From: Liopterus haemorrhoidalis
Lineage: Eukaryota; Arthropoda; Insecta; Coleoptera; Dytiscidae
Assembly (NCBI GenBank): GCA_963971575.1
Contig: OZ020617.1
Coordinates: forward strand, 18,995,403-19,059,402
Reading direction: 5' to 3'
DNA: 64,000 nucleotides
In this document: positions 10,990 to 21,647 of the stretch, in pieces
Numbering within the stretch: position 1 is the stretch's first letter
Layout of the letters: every line of letters starts with the position of its first letter
Notes under the pieces: model-generated
What the model was told of the DNA's origin: nothing
The model's input: the letters and a program-made list of their open reading frames with translations, nothing else
Database searches by the model: none
Position numbers and translations under genes: made by a program

Positions 10990-11320
10990 TTCCCATAGTT
11001 ATGTACGGTGCCAAAACGTGGATATTAACATTTTGAGGAGAATAGTTGCTATGTAAATATAGCTAACGAAATTAAAATAAAACCTTGGGATTCTTTGATC
11101 AGCTCGACGCACGAACGAGTCGATAATCAGGCAACTGCATGTTGATCAGCGGCTATTAGCATTAGTGCAATTCCGAATTTTGCGCTATTTTGGTCATGTC
11201 ATGAGACGAAGGGAAGACTGAATCGAAAATTGGTAGTCTACGGAAAAGTCCTAGAAACTTGCTGTCGGGGAAGATCACCAATCTGATGGCTTCACCAAGT
11301 GAAAGCGTTAAAAGGCATGT
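10990..11320 (+). pseudogene. non-LTR retrotransposon ORF2 C-terminal fragment
   Basis: With frameshifts, the plus strand gives IVMYGAKTWIL and then VQFRILRYFGHVMRR, then GKVLETCCRGRSP. These are the YGAETW and FGHVxRR landmarks found downstream of the reverse transcriptase in many insect non-LTR elements. Several stops interrupt the reading. It is a 5'-truncated, long-dead copy and differs clearly from the RTE-like copy at 6.8 kb. Confidence 0.6.
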
Positions 11321-11332
11321 CTCCCACAAGAA

Positions 11333-11445
11333 ATGTTGGAATATGGGTTATTGGAGAAAACTACATTGCGGCAACATATTAAGGGAGGTATTGTGATCAT
11401 ACCGATTTTGACATTTCGATATTTCGATGGATCTTCACGAATTGA

Positions 11446-11493
<48 letters not shown>

Positions 11494-11790
11494 CTCTGTC
11501 TGTTGGTCTGACTGTCGGTCCGTGTACATGTGCAGAGCAAATTCGGTTAATAGGATTTTAATGGAACTTCATATTTAAGATTCTGACATCAATGGCACGA
11601 GTTGATTAACTTTTGGTATAAATCGGTTAACTAGAAATGGGAGTTTATTCGTGTCGGTTTTAAGATATTTGCGAATATTTCACAATAGAGAAATATTTCG
11701 AAAAAAATTATTTAACATAACTTGCTATAAAAGCAATAACTAACAACTGTTATTTGAGATATTTTTTGATAAAGCAGCATAAATTAAACA
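11333..11790 (+). repeat. GTCT microsatellite plus repeat Y, copy 2
   Basis: An imperfect GTCT tract occupies about 11446-11520. Downstream, 11618-11785 matches 1815-1985 in direct orientation. Unlike the Helentron-like family at 33 kb and beyond, the bases around the microsatellite here do not match GGTAAAAATTGTAGCC. This is likely a separate microsatellite-associated repeat. The Cys/Leu-rich frame over the tract is a translation of the repeat. Confidence 0.6.
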
Positions 11791-11874
11791 AATACTTTGT
11801 GATGGCGGTCGGTCCTGTGGTGGCCATTGCTGATTATTTTTTTTTTTAGACTTTAGTTTTGTAGACTTGAAAAT

Positions 11875-12150
11875 AAAAAGACTAAAAAAGGAATAAAATC
11901 CCAACAAGAAACGTCCGAGATACCATATATAGGGATAATTGGAGAAATATAGTCAAATCGTTTGACAAATGATATCGACCACGATATTCCGTCAAGGTCA
12001 ACGAAGCAGAAGAAGATGTAAAAGCCCGTCCTGTTTTCTGGGAGCTAGAAAATGCATTCCGTACATCCGCTAGTATTCGAGATTGTCTCATTTCTGGTCT
12101 TTGGCAGAGTATCCACCAGGGTGTCGAGAAAATCAAACATTGCCGCTCAT
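11875..12150 (+). pseudogene. possible retrotransposon-derived fragment
   Basis: The plus strand reads RDTIYRDNWRNIVKSFDK, a stop, then YRPRYSVKVNEAEEDVK and PVFWELENAF. The first part resembles the basic, Trp-containing tail of non-LTR ORF2 proteins, but the similarity is weak and the remainder is unrecognised. The 84-aa minus-strand frame over the same bases is judged a shadow. Confidence 0.25.
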
Positions 12151-13530
12151 CTTCACTACCACTTAATTACGCACGAGCAGATGATGTGCAGTTGAATATT
12201 GCACCCACTGATCATTCTTTTTATCTTTACCGCGGAATGATGTGAATACAAACTCATTAGCACAGCTTGCATCTTTATTTGCACTGTTCCACTACTTAAT
12301 TCCCTCCCCCTTCTATCAGAAATCTGCGCTGTATTTTACATATTTTTACTTTGACAAAGAGATTGCCAAATATTTATGGCGGTAGATGGTTTATGACGCA
12401 TCTAATAGAAATTCCGAAATTATATTTTATTACTAATTTCCTTAGGGTTTAACATATTTCTAGTATTTATACAATTAAATTCATTTTACAACCTTAGTTA
12501 CCATTGTTCGATTTTACAAATAAGCACGTACTTTTGTTTAGTTTAGAAAATATTTTTATCCAAAATATGTCATAAACCCTCTGACCACTACAAGCAACGA
12601 TCCCTCCAGTTAGCAACATTAGTCAGTAGCCGATACATCTCCGAACAGTCAATATCATATCAGTCTAAATACAAATCATTTAAAAACTCCTGCAGGTACA
12701 ATAATCCCACATATTGTTCAGAATTCTGTATGCTAAAAACTGATAAAACAACCCATAAAGATTAAATACTTTGTATATCGAATTTCTAAGAAAAATTAGA
12801 AAACAGTGAAGTCAGAATCACTTGTTACAAGAATTATTGACACGAGATGGGAATAATAATGAAGAAAAGATAAATGCAAGATAATTAGACGAATATTTAT
12901 AGAAATATAAAATGGAATGGAATAGAAGATACGAGAAAAAAATGCATTTATAGAAAATCTTTTGGATCGTGAAACACTTTTTAACATAAGAAACATATAA
13001 TTTTTATTTTAAAATATTGTTTATATATTTAATTGTACAACTAGTCACTATTAATTTAGAATTCGTCTAAAGCGGAACAACTTAATCTCATTTAAAACTT
13101 GGCGCATTGCTTTTAAACAAATTTAATAAAAAACGAATGAAACACTGTAGAAAGGATTTGTCAAACAAAAAGGGAGCTCGTTCTATCATCTGTTTTAATC
13201 TTCAAACAGACCGAGATTAAAGTGCATTGTCAAATGATTTCTATGCTACCAACTATCATAAATCATTTTTTATTTGGATGTCATCTTAATGAAATAGTGG
13301 TTTTAAAACTTTGAAAAGATTAAACAAAAAGTTTGAGAGATGTAATTAATTTCATTTATTACTTTATAGGGGGTATTTCAAAATTAAAATTTTACTAGCT
13401 CCACCTTATTATAAAATTGCGTAGTGTGACTTTTAACATGCTTGGACAAACAATAGCCCGTTTTCTGGAAATATCTTGAATTCGCCCATTTGTCTAACGG
13501 GTGATCTACCTTTACTACTAGTAGTCTCCT
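12150..13530. other. no assignable feature
   Basis: AT-rich. I see no terminal repeats or protein motifs. Confidence 0.5.
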
Positions 13531-13910
13531 GATGTCCGACCAGTGGCGTAAATAGGGGTATACAAGTTATGCTGTCGCATAGGCGCCCGATGCTCTAGGG
13601 GGCCCTTGGACGTTATGATAAATTAGACATATTTAAATTTTAAATTAAAAAATAAAATAAAGACTAACTGTATTTTTGCCTGTATTATAACATATTTATG
13701 ATATAGATTTTGGGCCTTTGGTTAAAATTAAAATTTTTAGTGCATAGCAACGGTAGCTATTTAGGATTAAGGACCTTGGATCTAGACAAAAACGAAGATA
13801 CTTTTTTTTTAAATAACTGTACACTTATAATAATCGAAGGGCTGGTTTTTTAATTTATGGTTAGCTCAAATCAATAGTTAACAACATATTGGCAATATAA
13901 TAATTATCGT

Positions 13911-14131
13911 CAGCAGGGCCTAGATTTTTTCGGGCCCAGGGCAAGATTTTATAATTGGACCATCCTATACACTATACAATACAAGTGATGTCCTAAAAAA
14001 AGGGGGTCCTTACTTCTAAAATCCAACTGATGACCTCAAAAAAGGTCCACACTCAAATATAATTATTATGCCAATAGTTTCCCTTCTGGGACCCGGACAT
14101 ATGTCTGTTGCCCCTGCCTAGTTACGGCACT
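13911..14131. mobile_element. possible second hAT-like element nested in the first
   Basis: The right end, read inward as CAGTGCCGTAACTAGGCAGG, looks like a hAT terminus. The presumed left end CAGCAGGGCCTAGATTTTTT is only loosely similar, and the flanking octamers do not match well. Inside are two copies of a motif near TTCTAAAATACAAGTGATGA, also found in the MITE at 28845-29178 and at 44.65 kb. Confidence 0.35.
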
Positions 14132-14199
14132 GATCATAAGTTTGCATGGTAACCACTAACAAGAGACTTAACTACCGTTTGAAAAACTAGCCGTTAATG

Positions 14200-14955
14200 T
14201 ACGAGGGATATTTCTTAAATTCTGGGAATTGTGGTATAATTAAATTACGCAGAACTTATAGGCAATGTTATTGGTGCCAGACAAGTCTTGACATGTTTAT
14301 GCAACTATCTAGTGCAATATTGTTCAGTCTGATTTAGTTATTCGACTGATATAGACGCGTTTTCATAGCACTGTTTTTGTAACCATGGAAGACGCAACAA
14401 AATCTCAACGAGCAATAATTTTCTTTTTGTGGAAAGAAGGTGTGAAAACATCAGAAATTATTCAGCGTCTGCAAGGAGTATTTGGTGAGTTTGCAAAAGT
14501 ACTGTTTATCGGTGGATCGATCGTTTTAAAACCGGTAGAATATCACTAGAAGACGATGCACGCAGTGGGCGCCCAAGCACGTCGGTAAATGAAAAAAACA
14601 TTACTGCCGTCGAAGACCTACTGAAAGAGGACAGGCGAATTACTATTCGTCAAATTAGTGTGCGCCTAGGGATAGGTACACGACAAGTTCATGACATCTT
14701 GCATGGTTGGGCCGTTATTATTGGGCGTTAGCAAGATTTCGCCGCGCTGGGTGCCAAGGCTGTTGGAATAGGTGGATTGAGAAGACACCGAAAAAATTCT
14801 TTGAGGACGGCTTATAAAAATTAGTTTATCGTTGGGATAAATGTATTCGGTTAAATGGAGATTATGTTGAAAATCTACATTGTAATATTAACGAAAATTA
14901 ACAAAATAATAAAAATTATAGCTAAATTCCCAGAACTTTGGAAACATCCCTCGTA
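14200..14955 (+). pseudogene. mariner element with internally deleted transposase
   Basis: TA plus inverted repeats bound the copy. The left begins TACGAGGGATATTTCTTAAA. The right, read inward, begins TACGAGGGATGTTTCCAAAG. From the ATG near 14384 the frame reads MEDATKSQRAIIFFLWKEGV, then after one frameshift WIDRFKTGR, SGRPSTSVNEKNITAVEDLL and RRITIRQISVRLGIG: the paired helix-turn-helix DNA-binding region. A further frame gives VSKISPRWVPRLLE, the linker before the catalytic domain. The next recognisable residues are the C-terminal KCIRLNGDYVENLH. The DDD catalytic core is gone. The copy interrupts the hAT element around it. Confidence 0.88.
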
Positions 14956-15489
14956 ATATAACATTTTTATTATCCTGCAAAAGGGATGTAGGCAGTGAAG
15001 GCGCTGAAATACACCTGACTCCAACTTGGGCCTCAGTGTAATTCTTTAATGCACAGAATTAAATTCACAGAATAAATAAGGATAAAAATTAAATACATAG
15101 AATAAATCAGTATTGTTTATATGATGATTTTTACCATCAGTTTTAGAATATGTAACTTTATGTAGCATACATATCTTTATAGCATATGTAGAATATCTTA
15201 AAACCACTTACATTAAGGTACGAAAATATATTATTTATGTAATAAGGACGACTCATATACGAGTAAATGCATTTTTATTATTTCTTTCTTGGTGTCCTAA
15301 ACACGTGCTTATATTGATTAATAGTTATATAATCCAACCCCAAAATCCCCAACATTATTATTTAAACAATTGGCTATTGAGACTTCTTACTTTTAAATTT
15401 AATCTTTTTTAAAGCTTTCTAAATCAAGGGGGGCCCAAGAAATATTTCGCATAGGGGCCCATGAATTCTAGTTACGCCACTGTGTCCGA

Positions 15490-17660
15490 CCCCGTTTCAG
15501 GTGTGCTACTCGCTCCATTTCGCCACACACATCTATTTATTTTCTGGTTCATGAATTGAAATAAGATACATAAAATTTAGAAATGAAAAATGATGAACCA
15601 GAATTGTTGGAACAATTAATCAAATACAATACTAAAAGTATTGTATAATCAGCTTAAAATGTATGGTCAAATAAATCGAGTGAAAGATTACCAAAACAAG
15701 TTAAAAAATACCTGTAATGTACTTATTTTATTTATTTTTCCCTTTGAAAAAAATAAATTTCTATAGGTTATAAAAGGGACGTGAGTCACTGAAAAGAAAT
15801 TAAAGAAAAAATATAGCTGCTTTGAAGCAATAAAAATGGAAGGAAATCGTAAAATTCCACATTGTAATATCATCTTTTCTGAAGTCAAATGAAAATGGGG
15901 ATTTTAATATCTGTAATATTGAACGAAATGCTTTCAGATGCGCGTTTTTTAATTATGTTTGTGCGAAAGTTTTGGTATTTTTTCTCAATTATTCGCTTCA
16001 TTTTCATAATATGTATTAATCATGTTCCACTATCTAAATATCTTTCGATAAGTTTGAAATTGGAATCTTCACGAAAAAGATATTGGTTTGGAGACAGTGA
16101 AATCGTCAATTTTCGTCGAAATTCATCTTCTCTATCTAAAGATTTCTGTACGGATCTGAATAAATTATAATGCAAAGGTATCAGATCACATGCGGGAGAA
16201 ATCCAGCACAAGTTAAAGATGGTTTGCTGAGCAGTAAAACAACGGCCTGTAGTTGTTGTACAGCAAAATTATCCTTCATCTTTCTTGTCCAGTAAATCGT
16301 CTTTTCTGTTCCATTTCAAATTAGTTAGTTAACGACTATAGCACTCGACTGTAACCATTTCACCCGGTAGGAAGAGCTTAAAAAGCAGCACACCAGCAAA
16401 TTTACGTGTATCACTATTGGAATCTCTTCAGCATTGTTGAGCAGAAGTTTGATTACAACAGTGTTGGCAACTTGGTCCTTGCGTACGCAAAATTTAAGAC
16501 AATGATGCTTTACAATCCTGGAAAAATAGCAACCTATATTTATGCTATCTTTCTTTGTCACAAAATTCTAAAACTTTCGATCGTAATTAAAAGTTTTTGT
16601 CATTTTTAGAACGTATCGGTGATTTACGTCCGCAATTTAGTAGTAAACGACCTTCATCTTGCCAGATTTACTTGGCAATTTCGAAATTGTTTCTTAAGCT
16701 GTCAATCGTTTTAATCTGAACCAAGAACATTAGGTTCGACGCGAAAATTTTTGTTAAATCATTCTACAAGTATATACTACGTTATTGCGAGACATCGCGA
16801 ATATTATTAAAAAAATTCGTACCTGCTGGGCTATTTTAACTAGCATTTTGGACATGCCACAGATACAAAGATGTGCACACCTTCCCTTTTGAAAAACCTG
16901 ATACAATCTATAACACTCAGAAAAGTCTGCCATATATACCACAGAAAGAATTTTTCAAATCGGTTCTGTAGTTTTTCAGATTACCCCGAAGATACAAACA
17001 AACTAACTGCTTTATAATGTAAAATTATAGATAAATAACCAAGTTTGAATATGTGAAATATCCAGGTAGGGATATATTATACATACTGTTACAGATGTTC
17101 AAGATTTTAAAGGATCTGTACTGATTTAAATTTTGTGTCTTTCTGTGATACAAGTGATTTTCTGAATATCTGCCACCCGCTCTTCAATTGGTTTTCTGGT
17201 ATCTGACCCACGTTCTCCAAATATTTGTCTGCATACCAATATCTGCCCCCTCTTTTCTAGGAATTTTCTGAATTTCTGCAATTATTTCATTACAGTTGCG
17301 AGAAATTATATTGGTTTATATTTTACCCAAATTTAGAAAAATACACTAATATTATAAGGTATTTTGTAATCTAATGCATTATGAAAAAATCACGATTTTT
17401 GGATTGCCGCGATTATTTTTTATTGTTTCGCAATTTTAAGGTCGATATCCCCAAATTGGTTGAGCAAGTGTTGGTCACCCTAGCTGCGGGCTAAAGTTAT
17501 TAATTTTTTTTATTGAAAACGTGTGCCAAGCTGCAATCCATTATCATAAAATATTGTTTCAGCATTCTATATAGTTCGTAGGCGTTAAGCTTAAATACTT
17601 AGGATCAGGACAAGTTGTTGGACGTCACTTGTAAAATGTAATGATAACAACTATAACGTG
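15490..17660. other. no assignable feature
   Basis: About 2.2 kb of AT-rich DNA. Frames of 60-90 aa occur on both strands, but none shows a protein motif or codon bias I would defend. A CTGGTCACCCTA-like end-of-transposon motif occurs near 17473 without a visible partner. Confidence 0.45.
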
Positions 17661-17668
17661 AGGACATA

Positions 17669-17854
17669 TATAGCTTGTTTCTTTGGTTTAGGCGGAACTA
17701 AATTTTCAATTCTAGTAACTTAAACCGATGAAGTGAGGCTTTTGATCATTTTGTTAAGGAAAAGCTCACTTCAAACCATATAAAGTGAGACCATGACAAC
17801 TTACAAAAATGAATATTCCAATTAGTTCCGCTTAAACGTTTGGAATAGCCTGTA
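17669..17854. mobile_element. MITE with about 33-bp terminal inverted repeats
   Basis: The left end (TTTGGTTTAGGCGGAACTAA internally) and the right end (TTAGTTCCGCTTAAACGTTT) are near-perfect reverse complements, and both outer ends start with TA. The size is 186 bases. A second, more diverged member lies at 20353-20506. The TA at each end suggests a Tc1/mariner-type mobiliser, but that is inference. Confidence 0.65.
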
Positions 17855-18023
17855 TTGAGGGTTATCAGATGTAAAAATTAAAAAGAAGTAAACTTAGCAT
17901 TAAAATAGATTAAAAGGAGATGAAAACAAGGCAGCAACATTTTCAAAATAATTATTATGAAAAATAATTTAATAACAAAACAATTATATATTTGTTTTTG
18001 ATATTTACATCAATATCCTACAC

Positions 18024-18255
18024 CAGGTATGTCAAACTCATTTGAATTGCGGCCAATTTTATAAACAAAAGAATAATAAACATTTATGGAACTTCAAATA
18101 TGAGGAACTTCAAGGTTTCCTGAAATTTTTCAGAAAATACAAAAGAGTATATTTTACGGTTTTAAATATATTTTTATCCTAAATAAGCTGTTTATTCCAT
18201 TGATACTTAATGGCCGCTTGCAATCCGTCAGCCACCAGTTTGACCCCCCTCCCCA
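18024..18255. mobile_element. possible hAT-like MITE
   Basis: The left sequence CAGGTATGTCAAACTCATTT resembles a common hAT terminus. Some 220 bases on, ACCAGTTTGACCCCCCT could be the opposite end. I found no target duplication, so the boundaries are uncertain. Confidence 0.3.
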
Positions 18256-19072
18256 ATATAATTATAAATATTCCAACCATGAGTCCTGTATACACTTCTG
18301 CTAGAAACTACTAACAAAGAATACAAGTAATTAAAACACGTTAAAGCTAAATATTTTACGTAATAAAAAGGTAGACAATAAAGTTATATTTTCCAGATGG
18401 AAACCTAAATTAAAAATTAAAATAATTAATGTTAGAAACAATGGGTTCGCGAGTTGATATGTCCTTTGAGAGCAGTGTTTAGAGAGCAGAGCAACAAGGA
18501 ATATTGTTAAATTAAAGCCATGTAAATAAGGAGGTAGTAATGAAGTAGGTTGTCGGGTCAAGTGTGATTAAATAACATTGTTGCAAGTAGGAGATGCACA
18601 ACACACTAACATCAACAAAAGCCAGAGGACATATAAACTGAAGACGTAAACAAACATGTCAACTACATAAACAACTACACTTTATACCTTTCACTAAACA
18701 ACCTGAAAATATTACACGTTTACTCAAAGTCTACTTCATGTTTCTAAACTTATTCAGAGGGTAATTTGTTAACAATGGGGAACAAAGTAAAGAATAAATC
18801 AACAACATGGTGTAGGTGGTTTATTTTTATTTATCATAACTGAATTAATTACAGTGATTATATATAAAAGATCGACATCAATGTATCATTGAAACAAAGC
18901 CAGGTGTATCAAATTAACGTGTGTTATTTTTGAATTTTTCTTGCATCAGATGTTCTTCCATCGCATCACAAAAAAAAACTATATTTTTTGAAAAAATAAT
19001 ATCATAAGTTCCCCATTGTACTATTTCAGTTTACATCAGAGTGCATTATTTAGATTTTTTCATATTTTAGAC

Positions 19073-19160
19073 CAGTGTTTCTCAACCTTTTCTGACCTGG
19101 AACCCCTCGAAATTATGTAAATATTGTCTGGGGGCCCCCTATATTATGGTGTATCAAGAT
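19073..19160 (+). mobile_element. isolated hAT terminus
   Basis: CAGTGTTTCTCAACCTTTTC followed by a CCCCTCG/GGGGCCCCC stretch is a classic hAT end. No facing partner was found before the next hAT element, so the copy looks truncated. Confidence 0.5.
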
Positions 19161-19337
19161 AAATTAGTTCGAGAGCAATTAAAAAAATATATAATAAAAA
19201 TATTGCACTTTCAAGTCGTACCTACTTCAAAGTACAACTTGAAAATACTTGAAGTACCTCCAACGCGAACCATTGTCAGAGAAACCCATCAACCGACACG
19301 TACAATTTATTTCACCTTGATATAGTCTACTTATAGT

Positions 19338-20350
19338 TAGAGCCCTGCGCGGATACGTTTTTCTGTATCCGCATCCGATTCGCATCCGCATAGATAGGAT
19401 CCGCATCCGATCCGCTTCCGCAGCCTTTGTGAATATAAAATCCGCATCCAATCCGCATCCGCAAAAATATACGCACAATCCGCACGGGATTTGCTGTCTG
19501 GAAATATCTAACATGTTTCGCCTTGTTTGGCATATCGCTGTTTTAAAACACTGCTACACTTTTTTAAATTTTATCACATTAATATTACTTGGTCCAGAAA
19601 TATGTTTTCTATCTAACGTCGTACTGAGATTATATAGATTAAAAAATTAAGATGGAGATTACAATTATTCGACTCTTAAACTAAGTTTATATAAAATGTA
19701 AAACTTTAAACAGCAATATGTCAGAAACTTGGTTTTTTAAGATATCTCACTATTATTTTAGAGCAGCGATATTTAGAAATAACAGATTAATTTATCACAT
19801 TTATGACCAATAAATAACTAGAAAAGTCCTATAATATCAGCAAATTAAAAAAAAAATAAGTTCTGAATAATAAAACTAAATTCTTAAATTCATCCTATTA
19901 TTAAAAGATGAAAATTATATGACGATTTCAAGAATTTTAAGATATTTTTATTTTTTAAATTTGATATGAGCTTCTATGTTTTTAAATGTGGCAAATTACA
20001 TGGTTAATTTTTCCTAATATTTCCAAAAAATGCAAAATAATATATATAAATACTATATTTAATTATTTAAGTAAGCGTAAAGTAGGTGTTTATGGAAAGA
20101 GTAAAAAAGTAAAAAGTTCCGTAACGTATTATTATTTCACTCTTGCCATAAGCACAATGCAAATGCCAGCGATACATTTTTGGGGTTTTAAACTCGTCTT
20201 CCGTAGGAGGCGTCCCCCCGAAGATTTTATGTTCACGCAGATATTGCGGATAAGCGGATATGATATATAATCCGCATCCGCACAACTTAAATCATAATTT
20301 ATCCGCATCCGCAGAAAAATGGCGGATATCCGCGGATTTGCAGGGCTCTA
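19338..20350. mobile_element. hAT element with subterminal CCGCAT hexamer arrays
   Basis: Exact 8-bp direct repeats CTTATAGT flank it at 19330-19337 and 20351-20358. The terminal inverted repeat is TAGAGCCCTGC on both sides. Dense copies of a hexamer near ATCCGC/CCGCAT follow immediately: about ten on the left (19360-19480) and about half a dozen on the right (20235-20335), in facing orientation. In hAT elements such subterminal hexamers serve as transposase binding sites; that role is inferred here. The inner sequence is AT-rich and encodes no transposase, so this is a 1.0-kb non-autonomous copy. It landed at the left end of a MITE that continues at 20353. Confidence 0.9.
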
Positions 20351-20352
20351 CT

Positions 20353-20506
20353 TATAGTCTGTTTCTTTGGTTAAAGAACAAATAGATTTTTAAATCTAGT
20401 AATTTTTATCGATTGATTGAAGCTTTTCATAATTTTGTTTAGTAAAACCCCATTTTCTCATTATAAAGTTAGCTAGTGACAATTTAAATGTTTGAAATAG
20501 CCTGTA
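20353..20506. mobile_element. second copy of the 17.7-kb MITE
   Basis: Sequence around GTTTCTTTGGTT, TCTAGTAATTTTTATCGAT and GTTTGAAATAGCCTGTA parallels 17669-17854 in order, with many substitutions and small deletions. The hAT element at 19338-20350 abuts its left end, so hAT inserted after the MITE. Confidence 0.55.
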
Positions 20507-20723
20507 GTTTAAATTAGTTGTCAAAATAAGTATATTATGAATAAAAATAAATAAAATATTTATTTTATTTATTTATTATGAAAGGTATATTTTTATAAAT
20601 ATAAACATAAGATACTCGTATTTATAAATATGAATAAAATTTATATATTGCAAGATTGAGTGCATTTTTATTATATTTTCATGTTTCGATCTTGTATGAA
20701 TTCGCGCCCCCCCGAAGAAGCTT

Positions 20724-20776
20724 TCACGACCCCAAGGGGTCGTGATATGCACTTTATATACATAAAGTGCATATCA
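20724..20776. repeat. two adjoining perfect hairpins
   Basis: CACGACCCC-AA-GGGGTCGTG is a perfect 9-bp stem with a two-base loop. It overlaps the start of a second hairpin, GATATGCACTTTA with its exact complement TAAAGTGCATATC around TATACA. Both stems are perfect in otherwise unrelated AT-rich DNA. Function unknown. Confidence 0.75.
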
Positions 20777-20834
20777 TTTTGTTCCTCATTAATCCTAAAG
20801 CCTTTTAACAATTTGCCTTTTAACAATATTACTA

Positions 20835-21065
20835 TTGAGGTGTCCTCCTCCATATTTCTGCCATTTGTTTCTATCTTCTATCAGCCATTATCTTTTTCCA
20901 TTCCATCTCTTCTTGAACTTTCTTTTAGGTGTTTTTGCTTCAAAAACCATTTTTGCTTTTCTTTTATGGTCCATTCTGCCCACATGTTCATACCACCTAA
21001 ACTGGCTTTGTTCTATTAAAATCTTAAAAATTTTTCTATATGCCTGTCAAAGAACTGAATATTCA
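20835..21065 (-). pseudogene. non-LTR retrotransposon ORF2 C-terminal fragment
   Basis: The minus strand reads IEQSQFRWYEHVGRMDHKRK, then AKMVFEAKTPKRKFKKRW and, after a stop, LIEDRNKWQKYGG. This matches the pattern FRWYGHVxRM ... K.RxRKRW ... DRxxWR seen at the end of insect non-LTR ORF2 proteins. 5' truncated and broken by stops. Confidence 0.6.
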
Positions 21066-21272
21066 TTTCAAAGTCCTACTTTTTAGCTGGTCCTAAAAAT
21101 ATAAATAAAAATTTGAACATATCTACCATACGCTACGCGCCCAGTGGGTACAGGTTCTTATTTGCTGGATACCAGCGTCGTCAACACTTGTTACTGACGC
21201 TGATTCGTGCAAGTAAAGTTCGCACTGTACACGCCGGGTACCTGCTACTAAGTCAGTTACACACTACACAAA

Positions 21273-21600
21273 GATGAGTTCTGATGAGGAAGATTTATTT
21301 CTCGTGGAAAGTGTTTTTCCAAAAGTTGTAATACAGTTGAATAAAGAGCATGATCATAATATTAATAAATCTATAAATATCCATGGCGAATCCAACTGTT
21401 CAAAGATTTGAAGAAAGATAATCATAAGTGTAATAAATATTTGCGTATGAATCTGGAAACATTTAATTATATATTAAGCAGAATTTTACCCGAAAATCTT
21501 TGTTATCTTCTTCCAAACATTTGTATAACGATTATAATGTTCATTTTTTGTTCAAGTCTTTTGTCTACCAGTGTCTTTTATAAACTTAAGATTTAGTTGA
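21273..21600 (+). pseudogene. PIF/Harbinger transposase N-terminal fragment
   Basis: The frame from 21273 starts MSSDEEDLFLVESVF. After a frameshift near 21400 the next frame reads LKKDNHKCNKYLRMNLETFN and YILSRI, the standard N-terminal motif of Harbinger transposases (YFRMSxxTFDYLL). The catalytic DDE part is missing. The mariner at 21648 begins 48 bases after this frame ends. Confidence 0.55.
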
Positions 21601-21647
21601 TCCCAAATAAATAATATTTTCTTCCATTTTTCTTTCCAAAAGTTGTA

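Larger units (their letters stand above)
13541..15482. mobile_element. hAT element, non-autonomous, with nested insertions
   Basis: Exact 8-bp direct repeats TGTCCGAC flank the element at 13533-13540 and 15483-15490, the hallmark of hAT insertion. The ends form an inverted repeat: CAGTGGCGTAAATAGGG on the left, and CAGTGGCGTAACTAGAATTC read inward on the right. Further inside, both ends carry GCATAGGCGCCC / GCATAGGGGCCC and GGGGGCCC. A mariner copy (14200-14955) sits inside, so about 1.19 kb is hAT sequence. No BED zinc finger or RNase-H-like transposase was seen. The order of events is clear: hAT first, mariner later. Confidence 0.92.

Noticed and set aside
11308..11578. Cys/Leu- and Thr/Asp/Arg-rich frames on both strands
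   Set aside because: Translations of a GTCT/GACA microsatellite.
13911..14131. Firm call of a nested hAT
   Set aside because: The flanking octamers agree at only about half of the positions and the two ends are not good inverted repeats, so only a low-confidence entry was kept.
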